DNA of 64,000 bases from Streptomyces fulvoviolaceus. GTDB lineage: Bacteria > Actinomycetota > Actinomycetes > Streptomycetales > Streptomycetaceae. The position numbers and the translations under genes are program-made. The stretch covers positions 62,001 through 126,000 of the forward strand of contig NZ_JOEY01000026.1 in the NCBI RefSeq assembly GCF_000718165.1, written 5' to 3'. Each line of letters opens with the position of its first letter. Positions within the stretch are counted from its first letter, which is position 1. Shown piece after piece: positions 17,736 through 25,008 of the stretch. The notes under the pieces were generated by a model that did no database searches, was not told the origin of the DNA, and was given only the letters and a program-made list of their open reading frames with translations.

Positions 17736-17840
17736 CCACAGTACGAGAACTGCCAGTGCGATCCACCAGAGAATCTTCACCGCGAATCCGGCACCGAAGA
17801 GAAGCAATGCCAGAAGCAGTACGAGCAGGACGGCAATCAT
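17670..17840 (-). CDS. 56-residue hydrophobic membrane protein
   Basis: A small gene with AGGAGG eight bases before ATG 17840. The protein has two adjacent hydrophobic helices (MIAVLLVLLLALLLFGAGFA, then ILWWIALAVLVLWLLGFLM) and a Gly/Arg-rich end finishing RWYRW. I recognise this as a conserved Streptomyces 'hydrophobic protein' found beside gas-vesicle clusters; its function is unknown. It has unusually A/T-rich codons for the region. It is convergent with, and overlaps by 66 bases, the GvpF/L gene. Confidence 0.8.
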   Translation of the reverse strand: MIAVLLVLLLALLLFGAGFAVKILWWIALAVLVLWLLGFLMRGTTAAGGRGRWYRW

Positions 17841-17843
17841 AAT

Positions 17844-17886
17844 GTGAACCTCCTGCTCACCGGGTTTCCGGAAATCCGGGGTTCAC
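17844..17886 (-). terminator. Stem-loop at the end of the methyltransferase gene
   Basis: Outer arms GTGAACC (17844-17850) and GGTTCAC (17880-17886), with an inner near-palindrome around TTTCCGGAAA (17860-17879). It begins at the methyltransferase stop. It also covers the Shine-Dalgarno of the 56-residue gene, so it could both end one transcript and mask the start of the next. Confidence 0.5.
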
Positions 17887-18704
17887 GCTTCCTTGCGGCA
17901 CAGGATTTCTCCGTGCAGCACGCTGAACCAGCCGTCCTCCTGCTTTCCCCACTCCCGCCAGGCGTCCGAGACGGCGCGCAGCCGTTCCGGGGTCGCGTGG
18001 CCGCCCTCGGTGGCCCGTTCCGCGAAGGCCGAGGCCAGCGTGCGGTCCGCCCACAGGCCGCTCCACCACGCCCGCTCCTCGGCGGTGGCGAAGGTCCAGG
18101 TGCCGGCGGTGGCCGTGATGTCCGTGATCCCCGCCTCCAGCGCCCAGGACTTCAGCCGCCGTCCGGCGTCCGGCTCACCGCCGTTGGCGCGGGCCACGCG
18201 GCGGTACAGGTCCAGCCAGTCGTCCATCCCCTGGGACGCCGGATACCAGGTCATGGCCGCGTAGTCCGAGTCGCGGACCGCGATGAACCCCGTCGGCCGG
18301 GTGACCCGCTTCATCTCGCGCAGCGCCTGCACCGGGTCACCGACGTGCTGCAGCACCTGGTGGGCGTGAACGACGCAGAAGGTGTCGTCCGGGAAGTCCA
18401 GGGCGTGCACGTCGGCCACCGCGAAGTCGATGTTGGTCAGGCCCCGTTCGGCGGCCGTGGCCCGGGCCTGGTCCACGATGCCGGGCGCGTGGTCGACGCC
18501 GGTGACGTGCCCCTCGGGAACCAGGGCGGCCAGGTCGGCGGTGATCGTGCCCGGGCCGCAGCCGATGTCCAGGATCTTCATGTGGGGCTTCAGCGAACCG
18601 AGCAGGTAGGCCGCGGAGTTGGCGGCGGTCCGCCAGGTGTGCGAGCGCAGCACCGACTCGTGGTGCCCGTGGGTGTAGACAGCGGTCTCCTGAGCCTTCG
18701 ACAT
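17883..18704 (-). CDS. Class I SAM-dependent methyltransferase
   Basis: 273 residues from ATG 18704 (AGGGGA upstream). Motif I is ILDIGCGPGTITADLA, motif II VTGVDHAPGIVDQA, then FAVADVHALDFPDDTFCVVHAHQVLQHVGDPVQALREMKRVTRPTGF, the pattern of the UbiE/ubiquinone-menaquinone-like group. The C-terminal 90 residues form a helical cap. Such enzymes methylate small molecules; the substrate is unknown. It reads towards the 56-residue hydrophobic gene with a hairpin between them. Confidence 0.85.
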   Translation of the reverse strand: MSKAQETAVYTHGHHESVLRSHTWRTAANSAAYLLGSLKPHMKILDIGCGPGTITADLAALVPEGHVTGVDHAPGIVDQARATAAERGLTNIDFAVADVHALDFPDDTFCVVHAHQVLQHVGDPVQALREMKRVTRPTGFIAVRDSDYAAMTWYPASQGMDDWLDLYRRVARANGGEPDAGRRLKSWALEAGITDITATAGTWTFATAEERAWWSGLWADRTLASAFAERATEGGHATPERLRAVSDAWREWGKQEDGWFSVLHGEILCRKEA

Positions 18705-18828
18705 GACCGATCCCCTCTCGTCGTGCCGGCTCCGAGGGCTGGTTTCACGGCCCCGGCCGGTACGCGACACCGTACGCCCGCATGTCGAATGGTGAGACCC
18801 GCGTTTTGCCATATGGACTGACGGTGAA

Positions 18829-20322
18829 TCAGTTACTGAGCCGGGGGCGATAGACCGCCAGCGCCTCGGGCAGCTTCTCCAGCGTCATCTCGCCTGCCAC
18901 CTCCGTGACTTCGCCGTCGTAGGCGAGTGGTGTACCCGGCGCGACACCGGACAGGCGCAGTCGCTTCACCTGGACCGCCGCATGGGCGGGGGAGCGGGTC
19001 AGCGGACCCGCGACGGCGGCGGCGAGCAGGCGCAGCGCGGGCCGGCGGCTGCCGTGCACGACGCGCACGTCGAACTGGCCGTCGGCGAGGTCGAGCCGGC
19101 GGCCGGGTGCGAGGCCCATCCGGTGGTAGGTGCCGTTGCCGACGAACAGCAGCCAGAGCGGCCGTGTCCGACCGCGGAACTCGGCCTCCAGCGGATGCTG
19201 GTCCGCGCGCAGCACGCGCAGCGCCGCGAGCACCCCGGCCGGCCAGCCGCCGATCCGGGGCGACCAGCGGTCCCGCTCACGCACCAGCTCCGGGTACACG
19301 CCCAGGCTGCAGGAGTTGAGGAAGACGCCCTGCCGGTCGCCGCAGGCGAACCGGCCGACGTCCACGTGCACGCCCTCGCCCCGCTGGACGGCCCGGGTCA
19401 GGTCGCGGACGCCCTCCACGCCCAGGTCCAGGGCGAAGTGGTTCAAGGTGCCGCCGGGCAGTACCGCGAGGGGCAGGCCGTGCCGGAGAGCGACCTCGGC
19501 GGCCGTGTTGACCGTGCCGTCGCCGCCGCACACGCCGAGGACCCGGGCACGGACCGCCGCCTTCTCCAACTCGTCCCGAACGTCGGCCGGTTCGCACTCG
19601 ACGACCTCGGCCAGCGGCAGACCGTCCTGCAGCGTGCGCACCCGGTCGGCACTGCCCGAGGCGGTGTTGGCCACGACGATCAGGCCCTCGCCGTCCGGCA
19701 GCGCCGGGAGGTCGGCACGGGGCCGGGCCGGCGGGACGAGCCGGGTGCGGGTCGGCACCAGCCCCCGTACGGCGAACGCGGCACCGGCGCCCAGCGCGGC
19801 GCCCGCCAGCACGTCACTGGGGAAGTGCACCCCCGTGTAGACGCGGGACATGACCACCGAGAAGGCGACCGGGGCCACGACGGCGCCCCAGGACGGCGAC
19901 TCCAGCGCGACCCCGGTCGCGAAGGCGACCGCCGACGCGGAGTGACCGGACGGGAACGACGTGGTGATCGGCTGCCGCTTCAGCTGCCGCACCAGCGGCA
20001 CGGGGTCCAGCACGGGGCGTGTTCGGCGGACCGAGCGTTTGCCGAGGGTGTTGATGGTCAAGGAGGCCAGGCTCAGGGAGGCGAGTCCTCGCGCGGCGGC
20101 CCGGCGGCCCCGCGGAGTGCGGCTCGCGGCCAGGGCGGCCGCGGTCGCGAACCACAGGACGCCGTGGTTGGCGCTGCGGCTCAGCCGGGGTAGGACGGGT
20201 TCGGCGGCGGGCCAGTCTCGCTCGGCGGCGAACTCGAAGAGACGGCAGTCGAGGGCCATCAGCCGGTCGCGCAGGACGTGGCGGCCGGGCAGGGGGACGG
20301 TGAGATCGACGTCAGGGCTCAT
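18829..20322 (-). CDS. PAP2 phosphatase / diacylglycerol-kinase-type lipid kinase fusion
   Basis: 497 residues. Residues 1-200 are a PAP2 (phosphatidic acid phosphatase type 2) domain with KRSVRRTRP, SFPSGHSASAVAFA and SRVYTGVHFPSDVLAG, the three PAP2 motifs, within hydrophobic helices. Residues 215-497 are a DAGK/sphingosine-kinase fold with VVANTASG, GGDGTVNTAA and LPGGTLNHFA. One polypeptide therefore joins a lipid-phosphate phosphatase and an NTP-dependent lipid kinase, activities that could interconvert diacylglycerol and phosphatidate or handle undecaprenol. It is a known actinobacterial fusion. It is divergent from the ABC-F gene across an intergenic repeat. Confidence 0.9.
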   Translation of the reverse strand: MSPDVDLTVPLPGRHVLRDRLMALDCRLFEFAAERDWPAAEPVLPRLSRSANHGVLWFATAAALAASRTPRGRRAAARGLASLSLASLTINTLGKRSVRRTRPVLDPVPLVRQLKRQPITTSFPSGHSASAVAFATGVALESPSWGAVVAPVAFSVVMSRVYTGVHFPSDVLAGAALGAGAAFAVRGLVPTRTRLVPPARPRADLPALPDGEGLIVVANTASGSADRVRTLQDGLPLAEVVECEPADVRDELEKAAVRARVLGVCGGDGTVNTAAEVALRHGLPLAVLPGGTLNHFALDLGVEGVRDLTRAVQRGEGVHVDVGRFACGDRQGVFLNSCSLGVYPELVRERDRWSPRIGGWPAGVLAALRVLRADQHPLEAEFRGRTRPLWLLFVGNGTYHRMGLAPGRRLDLADGQFDVRVVHGSRRPALRLLAAAVAGPLTRSPAHAAVQVKRLRLSGVAPGTPLAYDGEVTEVAGEMTLEKLPEALAVYRPRLSN

Positions 20323-20365
20323 GCCGTTGCGGGTACCCGCCGTGGGGGCGCTTCTTCGGTGCCGG

Positions 20366-20416
20366 GTGCGGGTTCGTTGTGGCTGGTCGCGCCGTTCCCC
20401 GCGCCCCTATGGGGCG
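20366..20416 (-). repeat. Streptomyces intergenic repeat, copy 1 (divergent promoter region)
   Basis: On the minus strand it reads GGGGAACGGCGCGACCAGCC followed by ACAACGAACCCGCAC, preceded by a GCCCC-tat-GGGGC hairpin (20403-20415). The same unit occurs at 28128-28169 and 58654-58705 with few changes. It lies between two divergent genes, so here it cannot be only a terminator. Confidence 0.7.
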
Positions 20417-20486
20417 GGTTCCCTGGTCCGGCACTTCGGGATAAGCGTTTGCCCAGGTCCGGGCGCGGGCCGCACAATGCGGTCCC

Positions 20487-22106
20487 ATGGGACATCTGGA
20501 AGCCGCGCACCTCGAGTACTACCTCCCCGACGGGAGGGCACTGCTCGGCGATGTGTCCTTCCGGGTGGGCGAAGGGGCCGTCGTGGCCCTCGTAGGGCCC
20601 AACGGCGCCGGTAAGACGACCCTGCTCCGGCTGATCTCGGGCGAGCTGAAGCCGCACGGCGGCACCGTCACGGTGAGTGGCGGCCTGGGTGTGATGCGCC
20701 AGTTCGTGGGGTCCGTACGGGACGAGACGACCGTACGGGATCTGCTGGTGTCGGTCGCGCCGCCCCGCATCCGTGAGGCCGCGCAGGCCGTCGACAAGGC
20801 CGAGCACGCCATGATGACCGTCGACGACGAGGCCGCCCAGCTCAAGTACGCGCAGGCCCTCTCCGACTGGGCAGAGGCACGCGGGTACGAGGCGGAGACG
20901 CTGTGGGACATGTGCACCACGGCCGCGCTCGGGGTGCCGTACGAGAAGGCGCAGTGGCGGCAGGTGCGGACCCTGTCCGGCGGCGAGCAGAAGCGGCTGG
21001 TCCTGGAGGCCCTGCTGCGTGGCACGGACGAGGTGCTGCTGCTCGACGAGCCCGACAACTACCTCGACGTACCCGGCAAGCGCTGGCTGGAGGAGCGGCT
21101 GAAGGAGACGCGCAAGACGGTCCTCTTCGTCTCCCACGACCGTGAGCTCCTCTCCCGCGCCGCCGAGAAGATCGTCTCGGTGGAGCCCTCGCCCGCGGGG
21201 GCCGACGCCTGGGTGCACGGCGGCGGCTTCGCCACCTACCACGAGGCCCGGCAGGCCCGCTTCGCCCGCTTCGAGGAGCTGCGCAAACGCTGGGACGAGA
21301 AGCACGCCCAGCTGAAGAAGCTCGTGCTGACGCTCCGTCAAGCCGCCGAGAACAGCCCCGACATGGCCTCCCGCTACCGGGCCGCCCAGACCCGGCTGCG
21401 CAAGTACGAGGAGGCCGGACCGCCGCCGGAGCCGCCGCGCGAGCAGGACATCAAGATGCGGCTCAAGGGCGGCCGTACCGGCGTAAGGGCCGTCACCTGC
21501 AAGGGACTTGAACTCACCGGCCTGATGAAGCCCTTCGATCTGGAGGTCTTCTACGGCGAGCGGGTCGCCGTCCTCGGCTCCAACGGCTCCGGCAAGTCGC
21601 ACTTCCTGCGACTGCTGGCCGGCGACACCGTGACGCACACGGGGGAGTGGAAGCTCGGTGCGCGCGTCGTGCCCGGGCACTTCGCCCAGACGCACGCGCA
21701 CCCCGAGCTGGAGGGCCGTACGCTCCTCGACATTCTGTGGAAGGAGCACGCCCAGGACCGGGGCGCCGCGATGTCCCGGCTGCGCCGCTACGAGCTGACG
21801 GGCCAGGCCGAGCAGAGCTTCGAGCGGCTCTCCGGCGGCCAGCAGGCCCGCTTCCAGATCCTGCTCCTGGAGCTCCAGGGCGTCACGGCCCTGCTCCTCG
21901 ACGAGCCGACCGACAACCTCGACCTGGAGTCCGCCGAGGCGCTCCAGGAGGGCCTGGAGGCCTTCGAGGGGACGGTCCTGTCCGTGACCCACGACCGCTG
22001 GTTCGCCCGCTCCTTCGACCGCTACCTGGTCTTCGGCAGCGACGGCCGCGTTCGCGAGACCGCGGAGCCGGTGTGGGACGAGCGGCGGGTGGAAAGGGCG
22101 CGCTGA
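20487..22106 (+). CDS. ABC-F subfamily ATPase
   Basis: 539 residues with two ATP-binding cassettes and no membrane segment. The first has Walker A GPNGAGKTT, signature LSGGEQKRL and Walker B LLLLDEPDN. The second has GSNGSGKSH, LSGGQQARF and LLLDEPTDNLDLES. Between them is a charged helical linker (KRWDEKHAQLKKLVLTLRQA), the ribosome-contacting arm of ABC-F proteins. ABC-F proteins bind the ribosomal E site and either rescue stalled ribosomes or dislodge antibiotics. Without comparison I cannot say whether this is a resistance or a housekeeping type. Confidence 0.9.
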   Translation: MGHLEAAHLEYYLPDGRALLGDVSFRVGEGAVVALVGPNGAGKTTLLRLISGELKPHGGTVTVSGGLGVMRQFVGSVRDETTVRDLLVSVAPPRIREAAQAVDKAEHAMMTVDDEAAQLKYAQALSDWAEARGYEAETLWDMCTTAALGVPYEKAQWRQVRTLSGGEQKRLVLEALLRGTDEVLLLDEPDNYLDVPGKRWLEERLKETRKTVLFVSHDRELLSRAAEKIVSVEPSPAGADAWVHGGGFATYHEARQARFARFEELRKRWDEKHAQLKKLVLTLRQAAENSPDMASRYRAAQTRLRKYEEAGPPPEPPREQDIKMRLKGGRTGVRAVTCKGLELTGLMKPFDLEVFYGERVAVLGSNGSGKSHFLRLLAGDTVTHTGEWKLGARVVPGHFAQTHAHPELEGRTLLDILWKEHAQDRGAAMSRLRRYELTGQAEQSFERLSGGQQARFQILLLELQGVTALLLDEPTDNLDLESAEALQEGLEAFEGTVLSVTHDRWFARSFDRYLVFGSDGRVRETAEPVWDERRVERAR

Positions 22107-22193
22107 ACCGGCGTTTCCCCCGTGTGGTTCGTAGAGTGGATGCAGGAAGGGCGAACGGACACTTCGAGCGGACACGACGAGCGGGGTATCACC

Positions 22194-22445
22194 ATGACCG
22201 GAGTCGACCCCAGCCGGCTGGACGACCAACAGCTCATGAAGGAGCTGGAGACGATCCACCGCACACGCCACGACACGCTGCTCTACGGCTCGAACGGCGC
22301 CCTGCGCGTGCACAACGAGCGCATGGCCCGGCTCGAGGGCGAGTACCTGCGCCGCAACCCGCGCCGCATGGTGGCCGCGAGCCGCACCCGCGAAGGGGCC
22401 CGGGAGCGCGGCCACGGCGAGTCGGCGACACCCGCCCTCGACTGA
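22194..22445 (+). CDS. DUF6158-like small protein
   Basis: 83 residues: SRLDDQQLMKELETIHRTRHDTLLYGS then LRVHNERMARLEGEYLRRNP, two amphipathic helices with a charged tail. It resembles a small actinobacterial family (DUF6158, from memory) of unknown role. A possible -10 box TAGAGT lies at 22132-22137, about 60 bases upstream, so it probably has its own promoter rather than depending on the ABC-F gene. Confidence 0.7.
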   Translation: MTGVDPSRLDDQQLMKELETIHRTRHDTLLYGSNGALRVHNERMARLEGEYLRRNPRRMVAASRTREGARERGHGESATPALD

Positions 22446-22458
22446 GCCGACCGCGCGC

Positions 22459-22911
22459 TCAGTGGTGCGCCGGCGGCCGGTCCCAGTGGCGGTGTGCCGC
22501 GATCGCGGCCACGAACGCGCCCAGGAACTCCTCGCCGGCCGTGCCCGGCGCCATGTCCGTCACCACACCCCGGTCGCTCACCATCCGGTGGAACCCGGTC
22601 GACAGCCTGAGCCCCGTCGGCTCCAGCGCCGACAGGATCCCGACGCCCGAGCCGAACGCGCCCACCGGCTTCCCGTGCCGGTAGGCGTCCCGCACGAAGC
22701 GCATCGCGTCGGGGGCGGCGGTCGCGGGCGGGGTGCCGACCGGGCCGCCGGGCAGCAAGACGGCGTCGTACAGCACGGAGGGGACGGTCGGCAGACCGCG
22801 GTCGACCGTATATCGTTCGCCGTCGGCGCCCGCCACTGTGCCGTCCGTCGCCGCCAGTGCGTCGACGATCACGCCCTCCGCGGCCGGAATGCGATACGCA
22901 TGATGCTTCAA
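22459..22911 (-). CDS. Stand-alone domain like the C-terminus of large-subunit catalases (DJ-1/PfpI fold)
   Basis: 150 residues from a TTG at 22911 with AAAGGA close by. VDALAATDGTVAGADGERYTVD, LPTVPSVLYDAVLLPGG, FVRDAYRHGKPVGAFGSG and FVAAIAAHRHWDR match the flavodoxin-like C-terminal domain of HPII/KatE catalases. No catalase haem domain precedes it; the 67 bases upstream are too short. It is either a remnant of a katE gene or an independent domain. The usual PfpI Cys nucleophile is not evident (AFGSG at that place), so it is unlikely to be an active protease. Confidence 0.7.
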   Translation of the reverse strand: MKHHAYRIPAAEGVIVDALAATDGTVAGADGERYTVDRGLPTVPSVLYDAVLLPGGPVGTPPATAAPDAMRFVRDAYRHGKPVGAFGSGVGILSALEPTGLRLSTGFHRMVSDRGVVTDMAPGTAGEEFLGAFVAAIAAHRHWDRPPAHH

Positions 22912-22978
22912 CGTCCTTTCGTCGCATGGCAGTTGGTTGCGTCGCCGACGCGCTTCTTCTCCCGCGCGAGAGGGGCCG

Positions 22979-23365
22979 TCACTCCGGTTCCTCCGTGCCG
23001 GTCAGCTCCCGCGCGAGCTCCTGCACGGTGGCGTAGCGCTCCGTGGGCGGCAGGCCCTCCACGGCCTCGACGAGGACGTCGGGGGCGTTCCCGTGGCGCA
23101 GGGCGTGCGCCAGTTCCGGGGGCGTCGCGGGGAAGGAGCCGCGGCCCAGGATCCGGGCGAGCTCCAGCCGGACCGTCTCCAGCGTCGCTCCGGGCCGGCC
23201 GGGTGCGACGGTCCCGCCCCAGACCTCCGGATCGTCCTCGGCGGCCGGCTCCGGATCGTGCCACTCCGCGGTCCGGGTGGGGTGCCCGGAGCGCAGCAGA
23301 CCCTGCAGTTCGTGCTTCATCTCGTCGTCGCGGTGCCGGCTCAGCCGGTCGCTGCCTCGCTGCAT
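22979..23365 (-). CDS. Conserved stress-type protein with a DUF2795-like C-terminus
   Basis: 128 residues from ATG 23365 with GGAG upstream. The N-terminal MQRGSDRLSRHRDDEMKHEL and HPTRTAEWHDPEPAAEDDPE are the opening of a conserved Streptomyces family. The C-terminal LRHGNAPDVLVEAVEGLPPTERYATVQELARELT resembles a DUF2795-type small alpha domain. The function is unknown. It is preceded at 23399-23423 by a sequence matching the sigma-B promoter consensus with a 15-base spacer, so it is probably a general-stress gene. Confidence 0.7.
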   Translation of the reverse strand: MQRGSDRLSRHRDDEMKHELQGLLRSGHPTRTAEWHDPEPAAEDDPEVWGGTVAPGRPGATLETVRLELARILGRGSFPATPPELAHALRHGNAPDVLVEAVEGLPPTERYATVQELARELTGTEEPE

Positions 23366-23398
23366 GTCTCCGTCCAGATCTTCGGGGGTCCGCACCGC

Positions 23399-23423
23399 GT
23401 ACCCGAGGACCGGAAGCCGACAC
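23399..23423 (-). promoter_or_regulatory. Sigma-B-type promoter of the DUF2795-like gene
   Basis: On the minus strand GTGT (23423-23420), 15 bases, then GGGTAC (23404-23399) fit the Streptomyces sigma-B consensus GNNT-N14-16-GGGTAC/T. Transcription would begin about 25 bases before the ATG at 23365. A SigB/SigF-type sigma gene lies 0.5 kb away. Confidence 0.6.
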
Positions 23424-23494
23424 AGGGTTTGCCGACCGGATGCCGGGAGACCCGGCACAGACCCCCCGCGCACATCTCTGGGGAAGGACAGGCC

Positions 23495-23680
23495 ATGGCG
23501 GTACTCGCTGTGCTCATCCCGCTGCTCATGCTCGGCGTGGTGCTGGCGCTGGGCCGATACGAGGAGCTGCTGCTGCCGGCGGAGGAGACGGACCGGCTCG
23601 AATCGGTCGCCCTGCCCGCCGCGGCCTCGCCCGCCATCGCCTCTCGCGGCCCGGCAGGAACTCCTGCCCCTTCGCCCTGA
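23495..23680 (+). CDS. Small single-helix membrane protein
   Basis: 61 residues from ATG 23495 with GGAAGGA upstream. One N-terminal helix (AVLAVLIPLLMLGVVLALG) is followed by RYEELLLPAEE and a Pro/Ala-rich tail. Similar short proteins occur in other Streptomyces from memory; no function is known. It is divergent from the sigma-B-dependent gene. Confidence 0.55.
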   Translation: MAVLAVLIPLLMLGVVLALGRYEELLLPAEETDRLESVALPAAASPAIASRGPAGTPAPSP

Positions 23681-23763
23681 GACGAGTCGGCCCTTGGCCC
23701 CGAGGCGAGTAGTCCCATCGCGCCGAGGCGAGTAGCCCCTTCGCCCTGAGGTGAGGCACCTCG
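23670..23763. repeat. Four imperfect tandem repeats of about 23 bases
   Basis: The unit is close to CGCCCTGAGGCGAGTAGCCC and recurs at about 23673, 23697, 23721 and 23742 with changes. It fills the gap between the small membrane protein and the sigma-factor gene. It is non-coding on both strands as far as I can tell. Its role is unknown. Confidence 0.65.
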
Positions 23764-23951
23764 CGCGCCCCCGAAAACCTGCCCGGTGTTTGCGGCCGGA
23801 GGCCGGGGGCAGGCGCAATTCCAGTGCTTCGGACCGGAGGCACGTCCGTGGGAGCGGCTTCACGCCGCCGCGGCCGCGCCTGTCCGAACCACCGGCGCGC
23901 TCCCACGCTCACCGTCCAACCCAGAGCACATTCAAGGGAGTTGCGACGCAC

Positions 23952-24746
23952 ATGCCCACTCCAGTGAGCGCGAAGCACCACCCGCACGACGACGCCCCCG
24001 ACACCGCGGACGCGTTCCGCAGTCTCGCCGAGCTCCCCGCGGGCCCGGAGCGCGACACGCTCCGCGGACAGATCGTCGAGGCCTGGCTGCCCATGGCCGA
24101 CCGGCTCGCGGGACGGTTCCGCAGCCGCGGCGAGAGCGTCGAGGACCTGCGCCAGGTCGCGGCCCTCGGCCTGGTCAAGGCCGTCGACCGGTACGACCCC
24201 GCACGCGGCAACGCCTTCGAGAGCTACGCCGTACCGACCATCACCGGCGAGATCAAGCGGCACTTCCGCGACCACATGTGGACCCTGCACGTGCCCCGCC
24301 GGGTCCAGGACCTGCGCAACCGTGTCCGCTTCGCCTGCCAGGACCTCTCGCAGACCGTCTCGGGCCGCAGGCCCACCGTCGCGGAGATCGCCGAGCACGC
24401 GCGCATGAGCGAGGAGGACGTCCTGGTCGGCCTCGAGGCCCTGGAGAGCTTCACGGCGCTGTCGCTGGACGCGGAACTGCCCGGCAGCGAGGACGGGTAC
24501 TCGCTGAGCGACGCGCTCGGCTCACCCGACCCGGCGCTGGACACGGTCGTGGACCGCGAGGCCGTGAAGCCCCGGCTGGCCGCCCTGCCCGAGCGGGAGC
24601 GGGCCATCCTCTACATGCGGTTCTTCGGCGACATGACGCAGAGCCGGATCGCCGAGCAGCTCGGCATCTCGCAGATGCACGTGTCCCGGCTGATCAACCG
24701 CTGCTGCGGGCGGATGCGCGAGCAGATCATGCGCGACGCCTCGTAG
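23952..24746 (+). CDS. SigB/SigF-type RNA polymerase sigma factor
   Basis: 264 residues. Region 2 is present (LPMADRLAGRFRSRGESVEDLRQVAALGLVKAVDRYDP, FESYAVPTITGEIKRHFRD), then region 3 (VPRRVQDLRNRV, RRPTVAEIAEHARMSEEDVLVGLEA) and region 4 (LPERERAILYMRFFGDMTQSRIAEQLGISQMHVSRLI). This is the SigB/SigF/SigG group that directs general stress and sporulation genes in Streptomyces. No anti-sigma gene adjoins it. Tandem repeats flank it on both sides. Two consensus sigma-B promoters in the window (23399-23423, 35769-35792) are candidate targets of this or a paralogous factor. Confidence 0.92.
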   Translation: MPTPVSAKHHPHDDAPDTADAFRSLAELPAGPERDTLRGQIVEAWLPMADRLAGRFRSRGESVEDLRQVAALGLVKAVDRYDPARGNAFESYAVPTITGEIKRHFRDHMWTLHVPRRVQDLRNRVRFACQDLSQTVSGRRPTVAEIAEHARMSEEDVLVGLEALESFTALSLDAELPGSEDGYSLSDALGSPDPALDTVVDREAVKPRLAALPERERAILYMRFFGDMTQSRIAEQLGISQMHVSRLINRCCGRMREQIMRDAS

Positions 24747-24748
24747 GA

Positions 24749-24831
24749 AACCGGCTGCTTCAGAACCGGCTGCTCGCGAAAGAACCGGCTGCTGCAGAAC
24801 CGGCTGCTCGCGAAAGAACCGGCTCCTTCGC
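24749..24831 (+). repeat. Five AACCGGCT repeats in a 34-base period downstream of the sigma gene
   Basis: AACCGGCT begins at 24749, 24764, 24783, 24798 and 24817, giving alternating spacings of 15 and 19 and a 34-base super-repeat. It starts two bases after the sigma-factor stop. The segments between repeats are short and GC-rich (GCTTCAG, GCTCGCGAAAG). No Cas gene is near, and the units are too short for CRISPR. Confidence 0.75.
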
Positions 24832-25008
24832 ACGTCACCCGCTCGGCCCTCCCCGTCCCGCCAATGGCGCCCGGCCGCGCGCGCCCCGCTGCTCGGCGGG
24901 CTGTGATGGGTGCGGGTACGACCGTCGTGCCCATGGGCCCGTTGCCGGACTCCCGTCTGCCCGGTGTCGCCCGGCAGGGCCCAGCCGCCGGCCGAAGGAG
25001 CCCGCCCC

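Noticed and set aside
17527..17847. A 106-residue plus-strand frame opposite the 56-residue gene
   Set aside because: It has no ribosome site, no conserved motif and runs against a recognisable small hydrophobic protein with a good Shine-Dalgarno.
20326..20335. GGGTACCC as a sigma-B promoter for the PAP2/DAGK gene
   Set aside because: The upstream -35 element is absent at the right spacing; the match is probably chance within a palindromic run.
24749..24831. AACCGGCT repeats as a CRISPR array
   Set aside because: The repeated unit is eight to eleven bases, the intervals are 15 and 19 bases, and no cas gene is near. It fits tandem repeats, not CRISPR.
24911..24919. GGGTAC at 24914-24919 as a sigma-B promoter for the secreted protein gene
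   Set aside because: No GNNT lies 14-16 bases upstream, so the -35 part of the consensus is missing.
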